This document shows positions 27,084 through 34,850 of a DNA stretch of 36,859 bases, in pieces. A program made the position numbers and the translations under genes. Each line of letters opens with the position of its first letter. Position 1 is the first letter of the stretch. The notes beneath the pieces are model-generated. The model was not told the origin of the DNA and made no database searches. It saw only the letters and a program-made list of their open reading frames with translations. Origin of the DNA: Romboutsia weinsteinii (GTDB lineage Bacteria; Bacillota; Clostridia; Peptostreptococcales; Peptostreptococcaceae); the NCBI RefSeq assembly GCF_002250835.2, contig NZ_NOJY02000032.1:1-36859 (forward strand). The letters run 5' to 3'.

Positions 27084-27093
27084 TGTTTAAACA
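27084..27093. promoter_or_regulatory. TreR operator O2
   Basis: This second TGTTTAAACA palindrome lies 25 bp centre-to-centre from O1, just upstream of the treB -35. The pair lies in the treB-treR intergenic region, so it could also affect treR. Confidence 0.7.
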
Positions 27094-27223
27094 ACTTTTT
27101 ATTTTTATATCAACCTTATCCTTTATGTTTCGATTAATAATGATTACATATACTAAAACTGATATAATATTAGATAAAAGTTACTTATTTATCTCTTCCA
27201 AACTAGAAAGGACTATGGTGTTT

Positions 27224-27940
27224 ATGTCGCAAAATAAATATTTACATATATATAATTACTTAAAAGAAAAAATATCATCTAAGGAGTTTAAACCAGGGGA
27301 AAAGTTACCTTCAGAAAATTATTTAACTCAGACCTTTAATGTTAGTAGAAATACAGTAAGAAGAGCTATTTCAATGCTTGCATCTGATGGAATAGTTACA
27401 AGTGTTCATGGAAAAGGTGTTTTTATAATGGAAGCTCAACCTTTAAATTTTATGGTAGGTGGTCTTCAAGGATTCAAGGAAGCTTCAACATCTAATGATG
27501 TTGAGTATAGTACTTCTATTCCTGTATTTGAGGATTTGATTGCTGATGAGTCTATTTCAAAGTTTAGTAAGTTTTTGTTGGGAACTAATCTTTTAAAGAT
27601 ATACAGAATAAGAAATATAAATGGTGAAAATGTAATTCTTGATATAAATTATTTTAATGAAAGTGTAGTGTCAGGATTAACTGTTGATATAGCTAAAGAT
27701 TCTGTTTATGCTTATATAGAAAAAGAACTTGGGCTTAAGATAAGTGGTGCGCAAAAGTTAATATCTATAGAGCCTGCTACTAAGGATGATAAGAAATATT
27801 TAGATTTGAAAGATAACAAATTAGTTGCTGTTGTTAAGAATTTTGTTTATTTAGATGATGGTACTTTATTTGAATATACGGAATCTAGACACAGGCCTGA
27901 TAGGTTTACTTTTAGTACTTTTGCTCGTAGAAATTACTAA
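27224..27940 (+). CDS. treR: GntR-family trehalose operon repressor
   Basis: This 238-residue regulator has an N-terminal winged helix (residues 1-70; YLKEKISSKEFKPGEKLPSE, VSRNTVRRAISMLASDGIVT, VHGKGVFI) and a C-terminal UTRA effector domain (about 90-230; LLKIYRIRNINGENVILDIN, ESRHRPDRFTF). TreR repressors bind trehalose 6-phosphate and then release the operator. The gene is divergent from treB across two TGTTTAAACA palindromes. I start it at ATG 27224, 11 nt after GAAAGGA. Another ATG at 27215 is too close to that site, and the open frame further upstream crosses the operators. The ending ARRNY resembles that of other TreR proteins. Confidence 0.93.
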   Translation: MSQNKYLHIYNYLKEKISSKEFKPGEKLPSENYLTQTFNVSRNTVRRAISMLASDGIVTSVHGKGVFIMEAQPLNFMVGGLQGFKEASTSNDVEYSTSIPVFEDLIADESISKFSKFLLGTNLLKIYRIRNINGENVILDINYFNESVVSGLTVDIAKDSVYAYIEKELGLKISGAQKLISIEPATKDDKKYLDLKDNKLVAVVKNFVYLDDGTLFEYTESRHRPDRFTFSTFARRNY

Positions 27941-28001
27941 CTTTTGTTTAATATAGAGCCTTACCATTCAAAACTTTTTTCTTCGTTATTTTTAAACTTC
28001 T

Positions 28002-28043
28002 ATTACCCTAATTCAATTTTTATAGGGTAGTATTTTATAGCTT
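28002..28043 (+). terminator. Terminator of treR
   Basis: ATTACCCTA and TAGGGTAGT form a 9-bp stem with one G-U pair, followed by an AT-rich, U-containing tail. It lies 60 bp past the treR stop. Confidence 0.55.
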
Positions 28044-28093
28044 TTACGTAAACTAAATAAGTTTTTTACTTATATTAAAAATTTATTCTATAT

Positions 28094-28128
28094 AAAAATA
28101 AGCTAACTATACAGTTAGCTTATTTTTT
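28094..28128. terminator. Strong bidirectional terminator between treR and the acyltransferase gene
   Basis: AAATAAGCTAACT and AGTTAGCTTATTT are perfect complements of 13 bp with an ATAC loop, six T after the stem on the plus strand and A-run before it. It likely backs up the treR terminator and may stop minus-strand transcripts from the acyltransferase gene. Confidence 0.88.
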
Positions 28129-28129
28129 G

Positions 28130-28413
28130 AATACATGGCAAATATTCTATGAATTTTCCTTGACGGCTATCTTATCATTTCTACTAAGGATATAGAAATG
28201 AGTTTTTGTTGCTTCTTAATTTTAGTGTATTTGAAATATTATAAAGTCTTATAGTATCTCAAATTTATATTGGTAATAAATATTATTTATTTAATACAAT
28301 ACTCAGTGTCATTTTACATATTATTAATAATTAATATTATAATTATATTTTTTGTACTATTTATTTATAAGAATGTTTAATTGTTTAACTATTTTATTAT
28401 ATTGCTTTGAAAT
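28130..28413. other. Intergenic region, no gene seen
   Basis: These 284 bp are AT-rich with stop codons in all frames and short TATTAATAATTAATAT-type inverted repeats near 28320-28345. I see no RNA gene, promoter or coding remnant that I can support. Confidence 0.4.
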
Positions 28414-30213
28414 TTAATCTATTGCAGGTACCTTATTTGTTTCTAAATCTTCAATAAAATCTTTTATTTCAGTGAATGCTGACATTAAATTAGAAACAAA
28501 TTCTTCAGCTTTAGATTTCTGTTCTGCTTTAGCAGCTAAGTTTATAGCTATTTTGTCTTTACATATTGTGTAGAATATTCCAAACCCTGTTTCGGTTTGA
28601 GGACCAAATGCACAATACCTTATATACTCTCCACCTACTGCACTAGTAGATATGAAGTCTGTTTTTAACTCTTTGTATCCTTTGTCTGTGAATAATTTTG
28701 GTAGTTCACATATATCTAATTCTTGTCCAAATTTAGCTTGCATTTGAGCTAGTCCAAATAAATGTCTCTCTACTCCATGTCCAGTTTGACACTCTCTGAT
28801 TCTATCTACATGAGAGCTAGCTGCTTTTTGTAATAAATCATAAAGTTCACTTCTACTTGTAGTCTTTTCATTGAATGATTTTGCAAATTCTGCTTTTTCA
28901 AGACTTGAGGATCTTGCACATTCAGTTCTACCTTGCCTAAAGTTTCTGACTGCAACAGGCTCATATGTACTTCTTATTTTTCCAAAAGTTTTATATTGAG
29001 CAACTTGAAGTGCTATATGGAAGTAAGCATCTGGACTTACTTTTAGTTCTTTAGCCTTATTGCCTCCAAACTCGTTAAAATATTCTAAGCTTAAGTGATA
29101 ATCTTTAGATTTTTGCTCTTGCTCTTTTTTAGCTTTATTTAATAGTTCCTTTACTTCATCAGTTAGTGCAAAGTTTAATTTTCTAGGTAAAACATATCTA
29201 TCATCACAATCACTGCTAAGTACTTCTGATTCTAACTCATGATTTACCCTTTCAAGAATTGAAAATGCAGTTGATCCATCATAACCAGTATGCTCTATAT
29301 TTGCACCTATTTCTTTGTTTTTATTTATTATAAATTGAATAGTTTTATCAAAGCATCTATTTGATCCATCAGATAAAAGTAAATCTTGTGTAGTTTCTTT
29401 TTGTCCTTTAGCTGCATCATCTATACAAATAACAAATAAAGCATTCTTAACTTCTTCGAAGTTTCTAATATTCTCTTCACACACTAATATTTTGTCTAAT
29501 ATATTTTTAGCAGAATTTCTTTCTGTAGCTGTGTATAAAAAAGGATTATACTCTTCTTCTTCATCTTTACTTGTAATAAACTCTATAGCTTTTGCCAAGC
29601 TATTAGGATTTATTCTATCTCCATTTGAGTCAGTTAATATGACTTTATAAATATTATTTTTGTTATATACTATACAGTAATTGTTTTCTTTGGCTAACTG
29701 CCCTACATAAAAATCATCCACATCAGTATTAGCTATTCTCATACTCTTAAATAATCTTAAGTATTGTTCCATGCATATACTATTTCCCTTTATTTTATCA
29801 ACAGGAAGAGTTCCATCTGATATTTGATGATATATTCCTGTAGTTGTATATGCAACCTTCCCTAGAATTTCTTCTAGTGTATACTTATCTCTATACCCAT
29901 CATTATTTAATAGTGCACAGAAACTTATATCTGGAATTATTGATCCTCTACCACTTAAATACATCTCATCCCACATTGGGAATAGCCAGCTTTTATTTTC
30001 TTCTATTGTACTTTTGTACTCTAATAATTTTCTATGAAGTCTTTCCCCTTCACCCTGTTCCTTACCAAATTCCTTTACCACATCAACAGTTTTTTTTAAC
30101 TCTTCTTCTGATAAAAGAGGCTTAACCCATTGTAAGTATTTTACTAACGTTTCATTAAGCTCAGGAATAGGTAAAGCTTGTAACTCATCTTGATACTTTA
30201 GCATTTCCTTCAT
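28414..30213 (-). CDS. Choline/carnitine O-acyltransferase family protein
   Basis: This 599-residue protein is about the full length of carnitine acetyltransferases. The family's active-site elements are visible in order: LPIPELNETLVKYL near 14-27, the catalytic His in IEHTGYDGS (H308) just after SNRCFDKTIQFI, the STYEP stretch (416-420), GRTECARSS at 428-436 (carnitine carboxylate binding), ERHLFGLAQ near 482-490 and the STS motif at 522-524 (TDFISTSAVGG). Such enzymes move acyl groups reversibly between CoA and carnitine or choline. They are common in eukaryotes and uncommon in bacteria. I use ATG 30213, preceded by GGGAGAG; no ribosome site supports the ATG at 30228 or the TTG at 30258. 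Nearby BCCT carriers support a quaternary-amine substrate. The exact acceptor is unknown. Confidence 0.88.
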   Translation of the reverse strand: MKEMLKYQDELQALPIPELNETLVKYLQWVKPLLSEEELKKTVDVVKEFGKEQGEGERLHRKLLEYKSTIEENKSWLFPMWDEMYLSGRGSIIPDISFCALLNNDGYRDKYTLEEILGKVAYTTTGIYHQISDGTLPVDKIKGNSICMEQYLRLFKSMRIANTDVDDFYVGQLAKENNYCIVYNKNNIYKVILTDSNGDRINPNSLAKAIEFITSKDEEEEYNPFLYTATERNSAKNILDKILVCEENIRNFEEVKNALFVICIDDAAKGQKETTQDLLLSDGSNRCFDKTIQFIINKNKEIGANIEHTGYDGSTAFSILERVNHELESEVLSSDCDDRYVLPRKLNFALTDEVKELLNKAKKEQEQKSKDYHLSLEYFNEFGGNKAKELKVSPDAYFHIALQVAQYKTFGKIRSTYEPVAVRNFRQGRTECARSSSLEKAEFAKSFNEKTTSRSELYDLLQKAASSHVDRIRECQTGHGVERHLFGLAQMQAKFGQELDICELPKLFTDKGYKELKTDFISTSAVGGEYIRYCAFGPQTETGFGIFYTICKDKIAINLAAKAEQKSKAEEFVSNLMSAFTEIKDFIEDLETNKVPAID

Positions 30214-30466
30214 CTGTATCTCTCCCATTTTTTTCAAAATATGAAATAAATCTTTCAAGAGCTATTGAGTATAAATTGAAAATATTATTATCTGCTCTTG
30301 GTGTTACTATCAATAAGCTATTTTTTGTCTTTTTCTTTACACATATTATCTTATATTCATATATTATCACCTTTAAAATTTAAAATCGGCGCATATTATG
30401 CTTTTTATAGCTTAGGTTTATTGACATATTTAATTCGCATCTACAATAAATGACAATTTTAGTAAT

Positions 30467-30501
30467 AATAATACACTTTTTTTGTATTTTAGTGTATTAT
30501 T
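30467..30501. promoter_or_regulatory. 11-bp inverted repeat in the acyltransferase/araC intergenic region
   Basis: AATAATACACT (30467-30477) and AGTGTATTATT (30491-30501) are perfect complements 13 bp apart, about 45 bp before the AraC-type gene and 255 bp before the acyltransferase start. It is a good candidate operator for the AraC-type regulator or another dimeric factor. Confidence 0.5.
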
Positions 30502-30543
30502 TTATATGTACAAAAATAGTCACACAATATATCGAGGTGTAAA

Positions 30544-32799
30544 ATGAAGTATAATTATAAGTTTTTAAGTTATCACAATAACTTACCCGTAAATATTAAC
30601 TTTTTTAATGGTACAACATCTGAATTTGAATGGCATAAAGACATAGAAATAATAATCATGGGTAGAGGAAGCGCTACACTAGATATAAAAAATAGCACCT
30701 ACCACCTTAAAGACGAAAATATAATTCTAGTAAATAGTTCGGAAGTTCATAGATTGTATAATATATCTAGCGATAGTTTAATTATAAGCTTATATTTTGA
30801 CCCGTACTTTTTTGAAAAATATTATCGCGATTTTTCTAAATTACAATTTAATTGCAATAGCATACTAGACATGGATTTAGATAGAGCTAAATATAATAAA
30901 CTTTATATGTTATCTTCTTCTGTAGCAGTGTCACTTTTGTATAAGAATGATTTAAATCAAATTAAAACACTTAAAGATATGTTCCATTTAGTAGATCATC
31001 TCATTGGTAATTTTTCTTTACCAATAGATTTAGATAATTCAGACTTATCAAGCTATCACCAACGATTCAATAGAATACTAGAGTATATAAATGATAATTA
31101 TTATAATAAGATTACATTATCTGATTTAGCTAAAATAGAATATCTAACTACTCACTACATATCTAGATTTTTTAATAAATATATGGGAGTTGGATTTATC
31201 AAATATCTTAATAATTTTAGATTAGAAAAATCTATGTATGACCTTACTAATACTAATAAAAGTATATTAGATTTATGTTTAGATCATGGTTTTCCTTCTC
31301 TTAAATCTTATAGAACTACTTTTGCTGAAAAATACAATATGTCACCTTCTGCATATAGGAAATCCTATGCTACTTTAAAAGATGAATTAACAGATAGTAA
31401 TGAGTTACCTAATTTAAAAACCTCAGAGTTTGTCCATTTTTTACAAAAGTATCAGTCAAGTTGCTCTTATAATCCACAGGTTGAGTATATCTCCTCTGAT
31501 ATAGATGGCGTATCTTTCTCTAAAAAGCATTGGGTGAATTTTGAAAAGATACTTTATTTCGATAATGCTTACGATGCACTTAGCTCAAATTGGCAAAATT
31601 ATTTTATTAAAACGCTAGAAATAATGAGAGTTGATTTTATAAAATTCAGTGGAGTTTTCAACGAAAATATGTACCATTATGATAAAAATAAAAATCTATA
31701 TATATGGTATAACTTAGAAACTATTTTAGACTTTTTTACGAAAAACCATGTTAAACCATTTATAAAACTTGAATATAGTTCAAAAAAAGAGTCTATTAGA
31801 AATTTTATATCTAGAACAGAAATATTCATTACTTTTTGTATAGATAGATATGGCTTAGATTCAGTACGTAACTGGAAATTTGAAATTTCTTCTATGGAAA
31901 AAGATCATCCTAGCATGATAAATTTTTATACAAAAGCGCTAGATATGATCTCAGATAACAACACTTTGTCTAAATTAAATTTTGGTATAGACTTTACTAT
32001 AGGAAGTACATTCCATAAAGAACATTTCCTAAAATATATACAAGATAAAAAAATTAATTTTATTTCAGTTTATGTTCAGGAAAGGGTATTCTTAGAAACA
32101 AGAGAATTTGTAAGAATACTACTTATGAAAACAAAGAGAGTTATGAAAATTAAAACTTATTTTATACCAGAAGTAGAAGAACACTATTTGAATGATAGTT
32201 GTTATAAGGCTACAAAGACAATTGATAACTTTATTAATAATTATTGTATGTGTGATTCTCAGATTGACTTTATAGATAATTGTAGTAATTTAACGACATT
32301 TAAAGGATCTGGTGGTATGCTAACTTACAACGGTCTTAGAAAACCAATGTTTAATGCATTTTTCTTACTTGGAAAGCTTAAGGGATATGTTGTAAATTCT
32401 GGCGATGGATATATTCTTACTAAAAATCAAGATTCATATAAGTTACTTTTATACAATCATAAAAGTATAGATAATTATTTTGAAAGAACTCCAGATACCT
32501 ACGATCAACTTTATAAAGATATTCCTTTAAAAACAAAATACTTAGATCTAAAAATAAGTCTTGATTTAGGTAAGTATAGCTTGAAACACTATACTCTTAA
32601 TAAAAAGAATGGATCTATCTACGATGAATGGATAAAGATGGGAAAACCTTTAATATCTGCTCGTGAGGTTATAAGATTTGTAAAATCAAAAGAAATTGTA
32701 GGATTAAAGTTTGATGATAAAATTGTAGAAAATGAAGTACATATCAAAGAGCATATAATTTTAGATAGTATAAAGTTAATTGAAATAACTAAAGTTTAG
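30544..32799 (+). CDS. AraC-family regulator fused to a GH39-like domain
   Basis: This 751-residue protein has three parts: an N-terminal cupin-like ligand domain (about 15-95), two AraC helix-turn-helix motifs (175-275; KITLSDLAKIEYLTTHYISR, then SILDLCLDHGFPSLKSYRTT and MSPSAYRK), and from about 320 a long domain resembling GH39 beta-xylosidases (VNFEKILYFDNAYDALSS at its start). In true GH39 enzymes the acid/base lies in a WNEP motif; the matching place here reads WKFEISSMEK (444-453), so the acid is lost. The likely nucleophile region, YFIPEVEEH (539-547), keeps a Glu. The domain is therefore probably a sensor rather than an enzyme. The start follows CGAGGTG. It is divergent from the acyltransferase gene and convergent with a BCCT gene; targets are inferred. 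Confidence 0.85.
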   Translation: MKYNYKFLSYHNNLPVNINFFNGTTSEFEWHKDIEIIIMGRGSATLDIKNSTYHLKDENIILVNSSEVHRLYNISSDSLIISLYFDPYFFEKYYRDFSKLQFNCNSILDMDLDRAKYNKLYMLSSSVAVSLLYKNDLNQIKTLKDMFHLVDHLIGNFSLPIDLDNSDLSSYHQRFNRILEYINDNYYNKITLSDLAKIEYLTTHYISRFFNKYMGVGFIKYLNNFRLEKSMYDLTNTNKSILDLCLDHGFPSLKSYRTTFAEKYNMSPSAYRKSYATLKDELTDSNELPNLKTSEFVHFLQKYQSSCSYNPQVEYISSDIDGVSFSKKHWVNFEKILYFDNAYDALSSNWQNYFIKTLEIMRVDFIKFSGVFNENMYHYDKNKNLYIWYNLETILDFFTKNHVKPFIKLEYSSKKESIRNFISRTEIFITFCIDRYGLDSVRNWKFEISSMEKDHPSMINFYTKALDMISDNNTLSKLNFGIDFTIGSTFHKEHFLKYIQDKKINFISVYVQERVFLETREFVRILLMKTKRVMKIKTYFIPEVEEHYLNDSCYKATKTIDNFINNYCMCDSQIDFIDNCSNLTTFKGSGGMLTYNGLRKPMFNAFFLLGKLKGYVVNSGDGYILTKNQDSYKLLLYNHKSIDNYFERTPDTYDQLYKDIPLKTKYLDLKISLDLGKYSLKHYTLNKKNGSIYDEWIKMGKPLISAREVIRFVKSKEIVGLKFDDKIVENEVHIKEHIILDSIKLIEITKV

Positions 32800-32811
32800 T
32801 AAATAATATAT

Positions 32812-32843
32812 AAAAAGTAGGATAATTAATTATCCTACTTTTT
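32812..32843. terminator. Bidirectional terminator between araC-GH39 and BCCT genes
   Basis: This is a perfect 32-bp palindrome (two 16-bp arms, AAAAAGTAGGATAATT and its complement) lying between convergent genes. It ends in T-runs on both strands and so can terminate both. Confidence 0.92.
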
Positions 32844-32849
32844 ATAATG

Positions 32850-34391
32850 TTAATCTCTAGTATGATGTTCTCCACTTTTTACCATCTTAAAGAATGAAAA
32901 TGTAAGCAGTAATAATATTACCATTCCTGGTATAACAGTTATAATCGATGATGATTGTATAGTCTGTATAGGGCCATCAATAAGTATAAACACAGAAGGT
33001 ATAAAAGCAAGTAATAAAGCCCAGAATAATCTATTCCATCTAGCAGGCTCTTGTCCTTCATCTAAGTTCTTAGTTGTACATGAGGCTATAATATAAGATA
33101 TAGAGTCAAATGTTGTAGATGCAAATATCATTGCCCCTACAGTAAATAAGGAAACTATAACTTTACCCATTTTAAGCATACCTAGTATTTTAAATATAGT
33201 AGCATTAGCTCCAAAATCATTAAAGTGTGCTATAACATCAAATGTACCACTTACTTGTAAGTATAATCCATAATTACCAAGTATAATAAATACTAGCGAA
33301 CATCCTAATGTCCCATATATTAGTGCACCTGACACCATTTGCCTTACTGTCCTACCCTTAGATATTTTAGCTATAAACATACCTATTATGGGTGAAGATA
33401 TAATCCACCATCCCCAATAAAATACAGTCCATTTTTCAGGGAATCCATTATTATTAATTGGATCTAGCCATGTACTCATTCTCATAAAGTTTTGTCCTAT
33501 TAGGCCAAGACTTGTTACACCCATCTTTATTATAAATATAGTCGGACCAGTTATAAGGACAAATAATAATATTCCAAATATTATTAAAACATTAACATTG
33601 CTTAAAATTTGTATCCCCTTTTTAAGGCCAAAGTAAGAACTTAATGTGAATATACATACGATAATCAATAATACAATTAAATTTAAGCCTTGATTTATTT
33701 CTATATTAAATATATAACCAATGCCATTGGCAACCATAGGAACGCATAATCCTAAGCTGGTTGCACATGCTCCCATAGATGCAAAGATAAATAATATATC
33801 TATAGATTTTCCTAATATTCCATCTGCCTGATTCTTAAGTATCGGCTTTAAAGCCTGACTTATTTTGAAAGCATTTTCCTTCTTTACAAAATAACAGTAT
33901 CCAATCGGTAATCCCGGAAGTACATATAACGCCCAACCTATAGGTCCCCAATGAAAAATTCCATATGATGCTGCAAATTCTGCCGCTTGCCATGAGCCTG
34001 ATTCTAACATAAATGGAGGATTAGTATAATAAAAAATCCATTCCAATACTCCCCAATACATTACACTTGACCCAATACCAGCACAAAACATCATAGTTGC
34101 CCAACTAAATGTATTGTATTCTGGCTTATCATGCTTGTCTCCAAGTACAATATTTCCATATTTACTAAAACACAAATATATACATGTTATTATTGCAAAT
34201 AGTCCAACTAATATATTTAGAAATCCAAAATTTTCTGTTAAGTAATCTGCTACAGACTTAATTAATACCTCGCCATACTTACCAAAAAATAGCATAGGTA
34301 CACTTAGACCTACAACTAAAAGTAAACTTCCAAAAAAAATAAATCTGTCAATTACTAATTCATTGTGACTTTTATTTCTATAATTAACCAT
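32850..34391 (-). CDS. BCCT-family transporter, CaiT-like
   Basis: This 513-residue membrane protein has 12 predicted helices. The BCCT core is clear: GIGSSVMYWGVLEW (105-118) in helix 3 and the Trp-rich helix WTVFYWGWWIISSPIIGMFI (321-340) followed by AKISKGRTVRQ. The MYWG-x2-EW form is that of CaiT-type carnitine/gamma-butyrobetaine carriers rather than the NFGVAEP form of sodium-coupled betaine carriers. The nearby acyltransferase makes a carnitine-like substrate more likely. Monocistronic between two perfect terminators; the ATG follows AAGGAG. Whether it is an antiporter cannot be told without alignment of the sodium-site residues. Confidence 0.88.
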   Translation of the reverse strand: MVNYRNKSHNELVIDRFIFFGSLLLVVGLSVPMLFFGKYGEVLIKSVADYLTENFGFLNILVGLFAIITCIYLCFSKYGNIVLGDKHDKPEYNTFSWATMMFCAGIGSSVMYWGVLEWIFYYTNPPFMLESGSWQAAEFAASYGIFHWGPIGWALYVLPGLPIGYCYFVKKENAFKISQALKPILKNQADGILGKSIDILFIFASMGACATSLGLCVPMVANGIGYIFNIEINQGLNLIVLLIIVCIFTLSSYFGLKKGIQILSNVNVLIIFGILLFVLITGPTIFIIKMGVTSLGLIGQNFMRMSTWLDPINNNGFPEKWTVFYWGWWIISSPIIGMFIAKISKGRTVRQMVSGALIYGTLGCSLVFIILGNYGLYLQVSGTFDVIAHFNDFGANATIFKILGMLKMGKVIVSLFTVGAMIFASTTFDSISYIIASCTTKNLDEGQEPARWNRLFWALLLAFIPSVFILIDGPIQTIQSSSIITVIPGMVILLLLTFSFFKMVKSGEHHTRD

Positions 34392-34611
34392 ATGATATAC
34401 TCCTTACTTACTATGATTTTAATAGTAGACTTAATTCTATGAATTTAATTATAATATATTTTGTCGTAAATTGTTATATATCCAAATATTTTGTAACTTA
34501 CTTTATTATATTACCTTATTTTACACTGATTAAATCACTTTTTTCTTATCACATTGCCATGTTTTATACTATCTTAAATCACTTTTTTCCTTTTATAAAT
34601 ATTAAAAATAG
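34392..34611. other. Upstream region of the CaiT-like gene
   Basis: The 220 bp hold TATAAT-like sequences (for example near 34445-34455 on the minus strand) but no convincing -35. I see no coding remnant; the open plus-strand frame here is low-complexity and without a ribosome site. Confidence 0.35.
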
Positions 34612-34646
34612 CAAAAATAAACGTCTAATAGACGTTTATTTTTACT
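34612..34646. terminator. Terminator of the BCCT2-microprotein operon
   Basis: AAATAAACGTCTA and TAGACGTTTATTT are perfect complements, with U-runs on both sides. It lies about 60 bp beyond the stop of the microprotein on the minus strand. Confidence 0.9.
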
Positions 34647-34705
34647 ACATAATTGATTAACTTTTAATTATACTTTGTAAATTTATATTAATATTGGCAA
34701 AAACC

Positions 34706-34849
34706 TTATTCAAATACTAACTTAACTGACCATGCTAAGAATACAAGAAAGGCAAGTATGCATACTGTTTGTACTATATTTTCTAGTGGTGCTTGTGCAA
34801 CACTAAGAGCTGCTTCTGGCCCTATTTCAACTATTCCTGGTATTTTCAT
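34706..34849 (-). CDS. 47-residue single-helix protein coupled to BCCT transporter
   Basis: This small gene codes for 47 residues: a short N-terminal part (MKIPGIVEIGPEAALSVAQA), then one hydrophobic helix (about residues 27-45, VQTVCILAFLVFLAWSVKL). Its ATG lies a single base after the stop codon of the upstream BCCT gene, with GGAGGTG inside the end of that gene, so translation is coupled. A strong terminator follows. I do not recognise the family. The position and single helix suggest an accessory subunit or stabiliser of the transporter, like other transporter microproteins, but that is inference. The reading frame, ribosome site and spacing together make it a real gene. Confidence 0.82.
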   Translation of the reverse strand: MKIPGIVEIGPEAALSVAQAPLENIVQTVCILAFLVFLAWSVKLVFE

Positions 34850-34850
34850 A

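Noticed and set aside
28320..28345. AT-only inverted repeats such as TATTAATAATTAATAT
   Set aside because: Such repeats are expected by chance in sequence of this composition.
30185..30370. 61-codon GTG-start frame overlapping the acyltransferase start
   Set aside because: Although AAAGG precedes it, the frame overlaps the coding region of a strongly supported gene in another frame, and its product has no recognisable features.
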